NCBI GenBank assembly: GCA_036936605.1
Contig: JAUPFV010000002.1
Coordinates: 249,819,305 to 249,883,304, forward strand
DNA length: 64,000 nucleotides
Direction of reading: 5' to 3'
Origin: Limnanthes douglasii subsp. nivea
Taxonomy: Eukaryota; Streptophyta; Magnoliopsida; Brassicales; Limnanthaceae
The position numbers were made by a program, and so were the translations under genes. Under the pieces are notes generated by a model. It made no database searches and had not been told where the DNA came from. It worked only from the letters and a program-made list of their open reading frames with translations. Below, piece by piece: positions 20,076 through 30,235 of the stretch (positions are counted from its first letter, which is position 1; each line of letters begins with the position of its first letter).

Positions 20076-22970
20076 TTTCATCTACCAAAGCAACCTCTTA
20101 GATCGATACCTTTGTATGAGAAGATATCCTAAGTACAAAAGATCTAAACCCAGAAAACCAGTAAAACCAAAGAAACCTCTTTTCCCTGGTTCCAGCAATC
20201 AAGTATTCAGGGCCTACGATTATCTTTGTATTTCACAAAGAGCCAAAGAATACAAAGCTACTGGGTTGATCTACAACGGTCCTCACTCTTCTTGTACCAC
20301 TTTTGAATATGGTAATTTCGACCCTAACCTTGCCACTTCGTCTTCACCCTTAGCTTCAAACCCAGAGACTAACCCAACAACCTCTCCTCCTCGAAATCCA
20401 GCTAATTCTTCATTGCTAAGACCTCATCGGAAATCTAAAGTCGTTACTTTAGACAAGCCACCAACTGATAATAAATCACAACCCAAATCACCTGTCCTTC
20501 AAGTCGAAGCGACAAAAAACCTTCAATCCAACACACTCCATCCTCAATTCGAAGCTATCAAAGTTAAACGTGCAAAAATATCACCTTTTCTAGCAATGGG
20601 TGAAGAAGCAGAAAACTCTTCTCCTCCCCCACACTCTTCTCCTCCCCCACAAGAAGTGGATGACATTACACCAGAGTGTAGTCAGTCAATTCCTGTGACT
20701 CAACAGGAGACTCAAATCCGAAGTCGCTCTAATGAAGTCACTGATGAAGATAACAAAAAAGACGATTCTGAAGCTACTGAATCTGATGCCCAAGAGGAAT
20801 CCGAGGCTGATGGTGTAGCTCCTCCGAAAAATATTCGAGGGAAAAAAGCTCTTATTACACTTCCCGAGAGCGTTGCTGCCTTAGTTCAAGAAAATCTTAA
20901 ACCTCTTTCTGCTTGGTATATTCTTGCCTTAAAGAATGTACCCTACAGCTACTACCTCGAATCAGAGAAAGAGCAGCTCAGAAAGTTATGGGGATTAACC
21001 GATAACATGATTCTTCGATTACCAGTAGAAGGAGAGACACCTCTAAACTGTCAGAAAGATGAGCTAGTAGTGTACCCTGAGCTCTTCAACTGGGGACTTC
21101 GGTTTCCCCTTGATCCGATGATAGTGAGGTACTTCGAAATCCACAGATTGTGTCCAACACAAGTCACTCCCAACTTGCTCTTTACTTTATTCTCAGCAAT
21201 CATGGTATCGAGGCTTGGAGGCATTCCCCTCGAAATCGAGGACTTCATCTCAGTAACCAAAGTTTCGAATGGCCCAGTTCTGCCGTTTTATTACCTAACT
21301 CTTGAAGATGACTTAAAAATTGTCGACGACCTCCTCGAAGCTGATAAGTTCTGGAAGCAAAGATTCGTCTTCCTATCAGGAGCCTGGGAAAACGGCAAAG
21401 AAATTTCCGATGCCAATCCTTCCAAACTCACCCTTACTTGGAGAGATAGCAGTAAGTGATACCTTCCTTTATTTATCTAATTGTTTTAAATTAATTTATT
21501 TAACCAACTATTTGTCTCTCCTTAGAAATTCCGAGGCGGTTCAAGAGTCGTCGAAAAGAAGCCAAAGTCATCTTCCAACAAATGGCTGAATGGGCAGAAA
21601 AGTCTTGGGGAAATGGCTTTCACTCAGCATTTGAGCCTATCAACTTTGTCAACAGCCATCTCTGGCGTATATCGTTAGGGGCTGACTTCCCTCAAGATCC
21701 GATGGTGCCCCCGGATCCCATCCTAGCAGTTCAGAGGATACTTGCTCCAGATGGGAAATGCTATCTTCCGACCCGGAATCGAAGTGACAGCCACTTACCA
21801 TTGAAAAAGAAAGGGAAGCAAACCCTCAAAAAACCCAAAGCAGTCAAGGCTAAATCTTCCAACACCTCGAAGACTATAAGAAAACGAAAAGCATCTGCAC
21901 CTCAGCTTCCCCCCATTTCCGAAGAAGATGAACCTGTCCTAAAAAAGAAAAAGGACAATTCTCCAAAGAAGAAAAAGAGCAAGTCTAGTACGCCTAAGAA
22001 AAAGAACGAGGCCGATATGCTAGATGAAGTACTAGCTTCCGAGGTGCATGGGAAAACTTTTATCGAAGAGAACCCTGATGGAGGATTGACACTAGGAGAT
22101 AGTCAAGTAGATGATTACCTCAACCTCGAAAACTTCAATTCAAGCGGGGATTTTGCATTTGCTGGCAGTGATTCTCAACCTCCCAATTTTACTCCATCGA
22201 CTTCTACTGGGGCTGCTATTCCTATGGCTTCGACATCTAATGCCATTGTTCCTGTTCGTCCACAACCAACAAACTTTCCTAATTCAGAGAAATCCGATGA
22301 GGTAACTTCAATCCTTCATCCATTTGAAAATTTAAGTGCTGCAGCCAACAAATTATGTGAAGAAGTAAAAAATTCACATGCGCAATTGGAGCTTCTTGCA
22401 CAACAATTGATTAAGAGCAAAAAAGAAATAGAGTCTGAAAAGACTTTGAAAATGGAGGCACTTCAGAAATTCGAAGCTGAAAAAGACAAACTTCTTAAGG
22501 AGCACAGAGAAAAGATCGAAGCTCTGGAGGCTTCTCATCGACAAGCTCTTGAAGACCTAAATTCTCAACATTCCACCGCAATTACCGAGGCAAAACAAAA
22601 ATCTTCCGATGCTGAGAAACTTGTTAAAGAAACTCAGGAGAAGTTAAAGAATACTCAGGAGAAGTTGAAGAATTGCCAAACTGAGTTGACTACGCTTCGA
22701 ACAAAATCCGAGGAAGAAAAGAATGCTGCCGTTAAAAAGGCTGAAAACGCTGTTGGCTCTTTAATGCTTGGAGGTATCAAGAAAGCTCAAATTGATACAA
22801 CTATCCAACTTCTTCGAGAGGTTCATGCTGCCTGTCCAAGGCTGGATTTAACAAATCTTTGGAAACAAGTCCCTGAAGAAAGTCGCCCAAGGGAAGCATT
22901 CGAGGTGCCACCAAGCTCCTCAGAAGAAGAAGATGCTTCAGAGGAATCGTCGGAAGAAGAAGACGCCTAA
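20062..22970 (+). CDS. Element B aORF: two exons, antisense to gag-pol
   Basis: Exon 1 is 20062-21451 and exon 2 is 21526-22970; removing the 74-bp intron joins them in frame into 944 codons. The N-terminus is basic (KPRKPVKPKKPLFP). A Pro/Ser-rich part follows, then the conserved block at exon 1 residues 300-460 (ELFNWGLRFPLDPMIVRYFE; LFTLFSAIMVSRLGGIPLEI; FVFLSGAWENGKE). Exon 2 has MAEWAEKSWGNGFHSAFEP, a Lys-rich run like a nuclear signal (KKKKDNSPKKKKSKS), a long coiled coil (about 22330-22740) and an acidic Ser/Glu tail. The conserved block resembles the Pfam putative gypsy type transposon family, from memory. Function is unknown. Starts at 20062 or 20116 are both possible. It is open throughout, unlike the D and C copies. 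Confidence 0.85.
21452..21525 (+). other. Intron in the element B aORF
   Basis: The donor A|GTAAGT and acceptor TCTCTCCTTAG| bound 74 bp of T-rich, A-rich sequence. Translation through it meets a TGA at 21457-21459. Splicing restores an open frame into exon 2 (KIPRRFKSRRKEAKV) and onto the MAEWAEKSW block. Phase 1. The same place and phase are seen in C and D. Confidence 0.75.
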
Positions 22971-23151
22971 TAGGCTAGGCATATTATGTTTGTTTTTTTT
23001 TTGTATCTGGCTAAGTAATTCTCACCTTTTTGTAGACTTCGTGTTTAATCCGATGAACAAGCAACTTTTCTTCCTCTTAAAATTTTATCTTAAACTTTTG
23101 GTGTGCTTATTTAAATTTATCACTTCAAAACTTAGACGTATTTATTAATGG
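22971..23151. other. aORF 3' end region, element B
   Basis: T-rich, A/T-rich 180 bp after the aORF stop. No coding sequence or strong repeat seen. It could hold the poly(A) signal of the aORF transcript, but no AATAAA is obvious on the plus strand. Confidence 0.4.
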
Positions 23152-23340
23152 AGGTACCTTGGAAATTAAGATGCACTAATAAGACGTGGCACCTCGAAAA
23201 TTAGATGCACTCATAAGACGTGGCACCTTGAAAATTAGATGCACTCATAAGACGTGGCACCTCGAAAATTAGATGCACTCATAAGACGTGGCACCTCGAA
23301 AATTAGATGCACTCATAAGACGTGGCACCTCGAAAATTTG
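23152..23340. repeat. 34-bp tandem repeat array between convergent aORF and pol (element B)
   Basis: Units beginning GTGGCACCTCGAAAATTAG start at 23186, 23220, 23254, 23288 and 23322 (partial), with a diverged unit at 23152. The period is exactly 34 bp and there are no spacers. It sits where A and C have hairpin pairs and E and D have other arrays. Confidence 0.95.
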
Positions 23341-23495
23341 GTTGTTTCTTCAAAGCTATTGCTTCGGAAAATTATTCTTGGTCAACTTTCAAAGATGATC
23401 AATCTTTGCCAAGTTACCAAAATAATAAATCACTCATCATAGTAAACAAACAATGGCCAAAAGAAATTTTATTAAAAAATTCAATATCAACCAGA

Positions 23496-23537
23496 CACCT
23501 CGTTAAAACCTTTCTGGGCCAACAGATAAGGAAAGAG
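23496..23537 (-). other. Conserved noncoding block downstream of pol (element B)
   Basis: CACCTCGTTAAAACCTTTC, then TGGGCCAACAGATAAGGAAAGAG, 33 nt after the pol stop. It is the B version of the block in A, C and D. Confidence 0.6.
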
Positions 23538-23570
23538 TATGTCTGTTTTACAAAAATTCGAAGTTTGAAT

Positions 23571-26500
23571 TTACTCACAGTACAATTTCAAATGCTCTAT
23601 ATTCCAAGGATGTTTGAGCATCCTCCCTTCTCGATCTGACAACCTGTAGGAACCTGGCTTAACCTTCATTTTGACTTCGTAAGGACCTTCCCAATTCGGG
23701 GCCAATTTTCCGAGGTGCTTATCCCTAGTATGAAGAAACACTTTTCGTAACACTCGATCGCCAATTTTGAATTCTCTCCTCTTAACTTTAGCATCGTACC
23801 TACTTCTCATTAATGTTTGATAATGGATCACATTCAAATGTGCTTTGAACCTTTTTTCTTCCAACAAATCAAGCTCCACCCTTCTAGCTTCATCGTTATC
23901 CGCATCGGAATATTGTAGTAGTCTATAAGAAGGCAATGTAGATTCAGCAGGGCACACAACATCCATTCCATATACTAAAGAGAAAGGAGTCTCTTGTGTA
24001 GCTCTCTAGGGGTTGTTCTATATGCCCATAACACCTCTTGAAGATAATTTGGCCATTTCCCTGCTGCTCCTGCCAAATTTTTCTTCAAGCCATCCAAAAT
24101 AGATCTATTTGTAACTTCCACCTGTCCATTTGCCTGGGGGTGGAAAGGAGTGGAAAAGCATTGCTGTATCCCTTTCGAAGAGAAAAAAGAATCCATTTCC
24201 TTGTTATTAAATTGAGGACCATTGTCCGTCGTTATTTTTCGAGGTACCCCAAATCGGTAGCAAATGTTACTTTGAATAAACTTGATTACATCCTTAGCTT
24301 TTATCCCAACTAAAGGTTCTGCTTCTGCCCACTTCGAAAAATAATCAACCGCAACAATAATCATCTGTCTTCCACCAGAAGCCATAGGTAATGGTCCCAC
24401 TAAATCAATCCCCCACCTATCGAAAGGAACCGCCTCTGAAATTGTCATTAGGGGTACTGCTGGTTTGTGTATTAAATTTGCATACCTTTGGCAAGTATCA
24501 CAGCTTCGAACTAACGACTTGGCATCTTGCAAAATAGTAGGCCAATAATATCCTGCCAACAATACCCTACGCGTTAAAGCTTTAAACCCACAATGAGCCG
24601 ATCCATCCCCATCATGCAGTTCGGATAGAATGTTTTGAGATTCTTGCTTGCTTAAACATCGTAGCAGAGGTTTCGATGCAGACCTTTTGTACAATACCCC
24701 ATCCAATACCACATAGCCAAGGGCCTTATACTTTATTTTCTTGAGCAAGTGTTTATCAAGAGGTAATACTCCCTTCGAAATAAAGTTTAACAAGTCAAAC
24801 CTCCAATCTCCTCGAGCGCACATCGGATCATTCACTACCTCATTAACAACTTCACACTGCTCAGAATTCGGTATGATCGAAGGCGATGGTTGTGTTATGA
24901 TCCATGGATATTCTTCAGAGTAAGCCATTGTTGCCAAAGAATCAGCCATTGTGTTGCTACCTCTTCGAATATGCTCCACTTCGACATTTTCAAACTGTGC
25001 CATCATTCCTCGAAGCTCTTGTAAATACAAAACCAAACGTTCCTTTTTAGCTTCCGATACTCCTTTAACGTGGTTAACTACCAACTGTGAATCTGTTTCC
25101 AAGCGCACAAATATTGCTCCACAAATCTTTGCTAACCGTAATCCTGCTAGCACAGCTTCATATTCAGCTTCGTTATTCGAAGCATGAAAGCCAAATTTTA
25201 TAGCTTGAAACATAAATTCCCCTGTTGGTGCCACCAACTCAACTCCTGCACTCGACCCTTTGTTACCGGATCCCCCATCAGTTCGTACCGTCCACGTCGG
25301 ATTCTCGTTCACCTTTTCACCATCTTTCTCTTCGGATCTGCTTGAGTGAAACTCTACCAAAAAATCTGCTAAGGCTTGAGCTTTGATAGCTGTTCGAGGA
25401 GAGAATAACACATCGAAATCTCCTAATTCCACAGACCACTTGGTCATCCTTCCTGAGATGTCTGGCTTTTGCAAAACGTTTTTTAATGGATATGAAGTTC
25501 GAACCACAATCATATGTGCCTGGAAGTAAGGACGCATTTTTCTTGCTGCCACTACTATGCACAGTGCCAATTTTTCGAGCTTCAAATAGCGTTTTTCAGC
25601 ATCAACCAAACTTTTGCTGACATAGTAGACAGGCTTCGAAATTCTCGTATCCTCACTGACCAGAACTGCACTTACTGCATAATCCGACACTGCTATATAC
25701 AAAAATAACTGCTCACCTTTTCGAGGCTTTGATAATATTTCAGGAGAGGACAAAAGATTTTTAATCTTTATAAAGGCTTCTTCACAATCCGAAGTCCACT
25801 CAAAATTATTAGGTCTTCGTAGCACCTGGAAAAAAGGCAAGCACTTATCTGAAAAACGAGAAATGAATCTGTTCAAAGCTGCTAACCTGCCCGTTAACAT
25901 TTGCACTTCTTTAATATTCCGAGGTGAAGACATCGATATCAGGGCCTTCAATTGTTCTGGATCCACCTCGATTCCTCTTTCACTAATCATGTACCCCAAA
26001 AACTTGCCAGATCGAACTCCAAATGTACATTTTTCTGGATTCAATTTCAATTGTATGGCTCTAAGATTCAAAAATGTCTCTTCTAAATCATCAATGTGTT
26101 CATCATCACTTTTACTTTTAACAAGCATGTCATCGATGTACACTTCGATATTTCTCCCTATTTGTAAAGCAAACGCCTTATTCATCAGCCTCTGATATGT
26201 TGACCCAGCATTTTTCAATCCGAACGGCATCACTCTGTAGCAGTGCAATCCTCTGTCAGTGATAAAAGTCGTGTTTTCTTCATCATTTGGATTCATTCGA
26301 ATCTGATTATACCCCGAAAACGCATCCATAAATGTCAAGATTTTATTTCCCGAAGTGGAATCCACTAACTGATCGATTCGAGGCACCGGAAAAGGATCTT
26401 TTGGACAGGCTCTATTCAAATCTGTGAAGTCCACACACATTCGCCATTTTCCATTCTTCTTTTTCACTACTACCGGATTAGCCGTCCACCTCAGATAATT

Positions 26501-26875
26501 GGCTTCCCTGATATGACCCATCTTGTATAGTCGATCCACCTCGGCAACTATTGCCTCAGATTTTTCCAATGAAAAGGCCCTTCTTTTTTGAATTATCAGT
26601 TTGACCTTCGGATCAACCGCCAAACTATGACATATTATGTCATTTGGGACCCCTACTACGTCTTCAGACCTCCACGCAAAAACATCCAAATTTTCAGACA
26701 AAAAAGTCAACAACTTTTCTCGCATCGATAAAGATAACAGGGTCCCAATTCGAAGTACCCTGCCATTATTGAAAATATATTCTTCTATTTCCTCATTGAC
26801 CACCACAGAACTCAGGGTTGACCTCGGATCATCAATTCCCTCATCTGTTCCATCAGAAGACAACCCCCCAAACTG
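23571..26875 (-). pseudogene. Element B pol: RT, RNase H, second RNase H, integrase (frameshifted near the end)
   Basis: Open from about 26875 to 23975, then shifted, then open to 23571. Counted from the Met at 26863: RT at about residues 130-330 (FTDLNRACPKDPFPVPRID, MPFGLKNAGSTYQRLMNKAF, EVYIDDMLVKS with intact catalytic Asp pair near 241); first RNase H to about 510 (KPVYYVSKSLVDAEKRYLKL, AIKAQALADFLVEF); archaeal-type RNase H about 535-665 (VRTDGGSG, NNEAEYEAVLAGLRLAKICG, ETDSQLVV, NTMADSLATMA); integrase zinc region (ELHDGDGSAHCGF, CDTCQRY) and DDE core (GIDLVGPLP, TDNGPQF, NGQVEVTN). The frame changes at about 23995 within AYRTTP; two extra bases (GA) or one lost base would explain it. 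The C-terminal region (DRVLRKVFLHTRDKHLGKL, NWEGPYEV, HPWNIEHLKLYCE-stop) is then in another frame. Confidence 0.92.
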
Positions 26876-27313
26876 CTAATTCTCCATCGGATCATCAGAA
26901 CTTTTGCCCCGTAGTCTAAATGCAGCAGCATAACATTCTCTTGCCACCTTTTGATCACTTCGAACTACGCCGACTCGGTCCTCAATCACATACTTCAAAC
27001 ATTGATGAACTGTAGAAACTACAGCATACATTTTCGCCAACCACGACCTCCCAAAAATAGCATTGTAGCTTGATGGATAATCCACCACTACAAAAAGTAC
27101 TTGTACTTTCTTCTTGAAAGGCCCCTTTCCCAAAGAAACTTCACCCTCGAACTCTCCTATCACATTTGCTGTTGCGCCAGTAAACCCTATGATAGTCCTT
27201 TCTGATCTTTCTATTCGAGGCGGAGCAGTTAATCTCTCATATGTTGACTTAAAAAGCACATTAGCAGAGCTCCCTGTATCAATCAGCACTCGTCGAATCT
27301 CCACCCCGCATAC
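26876..27313 (-). pseudogene. Element B protease region between two in-frame stops
   Basis: The active site is RRVLIDTGSSANVLFKSTYE, followed by RTIIGFTGATANVIGEFEGE and the second half VQVLFVVVDYPSSYNAIFGR, SWLAKMYAVVSTVHQCLKY. It lies in the same frame as gag before it and pol after it. A TAA at 27316-27314 separates it from gag and a TAG (followed by CAGTTT) at 26878-26876 separates it from pol. The stops may be lesions or may be passed by readthrough or splicing; the sequence does not decide. Confidence 0.85.
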
Positions 27314-29314
27314 TTATGCTCCTATGACCACTGCATCTTCATGTGGCCCAGTAATCCCCCTCAAATCATCCCCATCGAAAATTATAAAGGGCACATCCTT
27401 TCTGTTGCTTAGGTGTGCCGATGCGCCTCCCTCAATTTGTCGTGTTAAGTTCACTATATGCCTCTTCCTCGAATTATTAGTGTTGTTGGTCATCGAATCT
27501 CCCCCAAATATTGTAAGTGATTCGAAGAAGGCACACAAATCTCGAACACGTCCCTGACGCATCGGCTCATCTATTGACATTAACAAAAGTCGACTGGGGT
27601 CTGGTTCGACATATTCCGAGGCCACATCGAAACCATCCCCCTCACCTGCAACATCTAAAATCATTAGTGCAGTTTCCTGCTTAGAATTAGGATTACCAAT
27701 TTTCGGAGCTGCCGCTTTAGCATTCATCCTGACATATTCCAGCAACTTTCCATTCTCGATCAAAATTTGCATCTCCTTCTTTAGAGCAATGCAATCATTT
27801 GTATCATGGCCGACATCATCATGATACCTGCAGAACTTATTATTGCGCTCCTCTCTTGGCCTGTTAATCGCTGGTGGCTTTCTAAAATTTATTGTTCCCC
27901 TTGTTTTTTCATATATCGAAGCCACGCTTTCAGTCAGATCCGCATAATAATCTGGCCTTACCCACACATTCGATCTGGATCTAAACTGTTGCTGATTATT
28001 AGAGTTGTGTTGATTATATCCCCCTTGATACGAGTTCGAAGCTCCTCGGTTAGAGATATTTTGATTGTTCTTTGGACGCGAGGGATTGTTGTTCGATGTG
28101 TTAGATTGTCCACTCCCCTTCTGAACAGTACTAGCACCTCCTCGAACCCGCGTCGATTCTTCGACCTTAATCTGATCCTCAACCTGAGCCATAAGAGCTC
28201 CAAATGTTAACGCCCTGCGCCTCGTAGTCTCATCGGCTAAATCCCCAGGCAACAGTCCTTGCCTAAACGCCGCCATAGCCACACTTTCTTCACAATCATC
28301 CAATTCAGCCTTTGTTGACACAAACCTCTTAGTATAATCCTTTAACTTCTCTCCCACAGCCTGCTTGCATTGTATTATTGTGTCTCCATTGGCTCTCATT
28401 TCCTTGTTTCCCACAAACTGTCTTCGGAAAGCGGTATAGAAGCCTCTAAAATTTGCAATTGACTCCTTAGGAATCTTGTTGAACCATTTCAGCGCAGTTC
28501 CCTTAAACGTCTGAGAGAAAGCTCTACATACCAATTTATCGTCATCTTCGAAATTAGTCATGTAGTTTTTAAATTGTTCTATGTGGTCATCGGGATCTTG
28601 AGTCCCATCAAACTTATCAACTTTGGAAATATCAAACCGCCTCGGAAGCGGTACAGATCTGATCTCCCTGATCAATGGTGAGTCCCTCCAGTCGACTCCC
28701 TGAACATACTGGTCCTCATTTCTCATCCCCACAGTAGCATATAAGCTGGACTCACCTTCATATTTTCGAGGCGAATACCTCCGAGGCGAATATTTCCGAG
28801 GTGAATATACTCGCCTCTCTTTCTTTTTCCTTCCTTCCTTATACACCCTAGCTGGTCGGAGCTCACGCTCTGCTCCTCTTGAATGGCCTCGAGAACGTTC
28901 GTACTTCGGTGTTTCATCAGACTCAGAATCTTCGAAATCCTCTTCATCACTAGAATTCACATACAGTCGCTTTTGTAACTTTTCTTTCCTCTTTATCCCA
29001 CTATACTCTTTTTTTTGCTCAAAACGTGTTTTACGTTGTTCATATCGATCATCGCCCTCGTCCATCGACTGATCTGATTGATCATTCTGATCGCCCCCTG
29101 CTATCTTAGACCTAAGCCTAGCACCATCATTATTTCCCTTCTTTTTTACCAATTCGTCAAGCTCTGCCACCTTCCTTATCATCTCATTCATTTTCCCTTC
29201 AAAATCAAATTGGATTGATTGAGTTGGAATCGATTTACCTGCCTCTTGCAGATCGGACTTCAGTGTTTCCATAGCTTTTCGAACAGATGGATTGTCACCT
29301 TCCTCTGGATTCAT
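27314..29314 (-). CDS. Element B gag (capsid, nucleocapsid)
   Basis: The start is the ATG at 29314 (MNPEEGDNPSVRKAM); an upstream in-frame TTG is not needed. The first 200 residues are charged and partly coiled coil. The retrotransposon gag core is at about 225-390: KFDGTQDPDDHIEQFKNYMT, CRAFSQTFKGTALKWFNKIP, FRRQFVGNKEMRANGDTIIQ, EKLKDYTKRFVSTKAELDDC. An Asn/Gln-rich stretch follows, then a zinc-knuckle-like motif CRYHDDVGHDTNDC at about 500. It ends at a TAA with VVIGA, one codon step before the protease region. Gag forms the cytoplasmic particle in which reverse transcription takes place. Confidence 0.9.
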   Translation of the reverse strand: MNPEEGDNPSVRKAMETLKSDLQEAGKSIPTQSIQFDFEGKMNEMIRKVAELDELVKKKGNNDGARLRSKIAGGDQNDQSDQSMDEGDDRYEQRKTRFEQKKEYSGIKRKEKLQKRLYVNSSDEEDFEDSESDETPKYERSRGHSRGAERELRPARVYKEGRKKKERRVYSPRKYSPRRYSPRKYEGESSLYATVGMRNEDQYVQGVDWRDSPLIREIRSVPLPRRFDISKVDKFDGTQDPDDHIEQFKNYMTNFEDDDKLVCRAFSQTFKGTALKWFNKIPKESIANFRGFYTAFRRQFVGNKEMRANGDTIIQCKQAVGEKLKDYTKRFVSTKAELDDCEESVAMAAFRQGLLPGDLADETTRRRALTFGALMAQVEDQIKVEESTRVRGGASTVQKGSGQSNTSNNNPSRPKNNQNISNRGASNSYQGGYNQHNSNNQQQFRSRSNVWVRPDYYADLTESVASIYEKTRGTINFRKPPAINRPREERNNKFCRYHDDVGHDTNDCIALKKEMQILIENGKLLEYVRMNAKAAAPKIGNPNSKQETALMILDVAGEGDGFDVASEYVEPDPSRLLLMSIDEPMRQGRVRDLCAFFESLTIFGGDSMTNNTNNSRKRHIVNLTRQIEGGASAHLSNRKDVPFIIFDGDDLRGITGPHEDAVVIGA

Positions 29315-29418
29315 CTTCAATCAGCGAAAAACTAAACAAAAATATGAAAATTCGAACGAAAAGCTTTGCAAAACGAAAACTCGGACGTCGATTTCTGATC
29401 TGTTGATCAAGGTATCTT

Positions 29419-29438
29419 CGCCCCTCTTTCTAGCGCCA
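29419..29438 (-). other. Element B primer-binding site
   Basis: The minus strand reads TGGCGCTAGAAAGAGGGGCG, three nt inside the 5' LTR end. From memory, it complements the 3' end of plant tRNA-Asn with one mismatch, a primer reported for Retand-type Tat elements. Differs from the sites of C and D. Confidence 0.65.
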
Positions 29439-29441
29439 ATT

Positions 29442-29724
29442 TGGTATGAATTAATGCGGAATTGACAAAATCAGGAACACAAATCTCTTAGGAAATTTTA
29501 AGTAGTGAAAAGTGCTTCTGATTATTTCATAGGCCTAACTAACTTCTTCAGCCTCTTTAAATAGACTGAGTGAGTTAATTAGAAAAACGGTTACATAATG
29601 GTATATTTGCAGTTCAACCCTTTACATTTCTCCTAAAGCCTAATTTAACCCTATATTTACAGAACTTATCACTTTAGTCCCTATCAATTGCACTTAGGTC
29701 TCTGAGGAATATCTTTCCTTATCA
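29442..29724 (-). repeat. Element B 5' LTR (right)
   Basis: 283 bp, TG...CA, one base different from the left LTR. AAACT target duplication follows at 29725-29729. Confidence 0.96.
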
Positions 29725-29931
29725 AAACTCATAGACCAAATAAGCCCATTAACCACTTTTATTTCTAATAAATTAGAGACTTTCCAAACACACAGTTGCG
29801 TCGACCATACAAGTTAGTCAAAATGTAAGGGAACATTATAAGTGTAAAATTTTATCTTTGGTCTAAAATTCCCCCTCGAATAAATCCAAACATACGGTTA
29901 TACCACATCCTAGCATTTCCTATCCCCATCA
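29725..29931 (-). repeat. Probable element E 5' LTR, right part
   Basis: After the AAACT duplication the sequence continues from 19249 (GGGTC|AAACT|CATAGACC). It ends at CCCCATCA at 29931, which on the minus strand reads TGATGGGG, an LTR-like start similar in form to TGATGAG of C. Beyond it element F homology begins. Confidence 0.35.
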
Positions 29932-30235
29932 AGAATTACTCCAACTAGCTTCGCGCTCAAGGATTTAGAGCTTTACACTTAAGGTTTTACGCCTAATTTT
30001 CTTTTCACGGGAATAAAATAAGACTCACTTTTTTTTCTCAAAATCAACTACCTGATACAAATCACCTTAGATCCTTTATATATAAAATAACAAGAATTTC
30101 TAGGCTTACTTTAATTTCAAATACTCTAACTTTATAACTTATTAAAAATGCGTAATAAGAGCTCCACATTAATTGTGACTCTTCAAAATTACTCCAAAGT
30201 AGTTTTAGGTCTGTTGGTTTTTCTATCCCACATCA
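29932..30235 (-). repeat. Element F 3' LTR (left), outer end missing
   Basis: Matches the right LTR from AGAATTACTCCAAC (29932) to CCCACATCA (30235), including AAAATAAGACTCACTTTT, CAAAATCAACT-CCTGATACAA, TTAGATCCTTTATATA and AAGTAGTTTTAGGTCTG. About 30 bp of the outer end seen at 34482 is absent. Confidence 0.85.

Larger units (their letters stand above)
19255..29724 (-). mobile_element. Element B: complete, young Tat-type Ty3/Gypsy retrotransposon with spliced antisense aORF
   Basis: 10,470 bp. Both LTRs are 283 bp and differ at one base only (C at 19514, T at 29701). Target duplication AAACT is perfect. Gag-pro-pol runs leftward from 29314 to 23571; the aORF runs rightward from 20062 to 22970. 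PBS, polypurine tract, all catalytic motifs and both RNase H domains are present. Lesions: TAA between gag and protease, TAG between protease and RT, and a frameshift near 23995 in integrase. The near-identical LTRs mean a recent insertion. Confidence 0.97.

Noticed and set aside
23152..23340. CRISPR-like array
   Set aside because: The 34-bp units are head-to-tail with no spacers, in a plant retrotransposon. It is a plain tandem repeat.
27806..28210. Plus-strand 134-codon ORF inside gag of B
   Set aside because: Shadow of gag on the other strand; no motif and no match to the aORF.
29725..29931. Part of element F
   Set aside because: Homology to the right F LTR starts only at 29932; the AAACT duplication ties this segment to the left flank of B.
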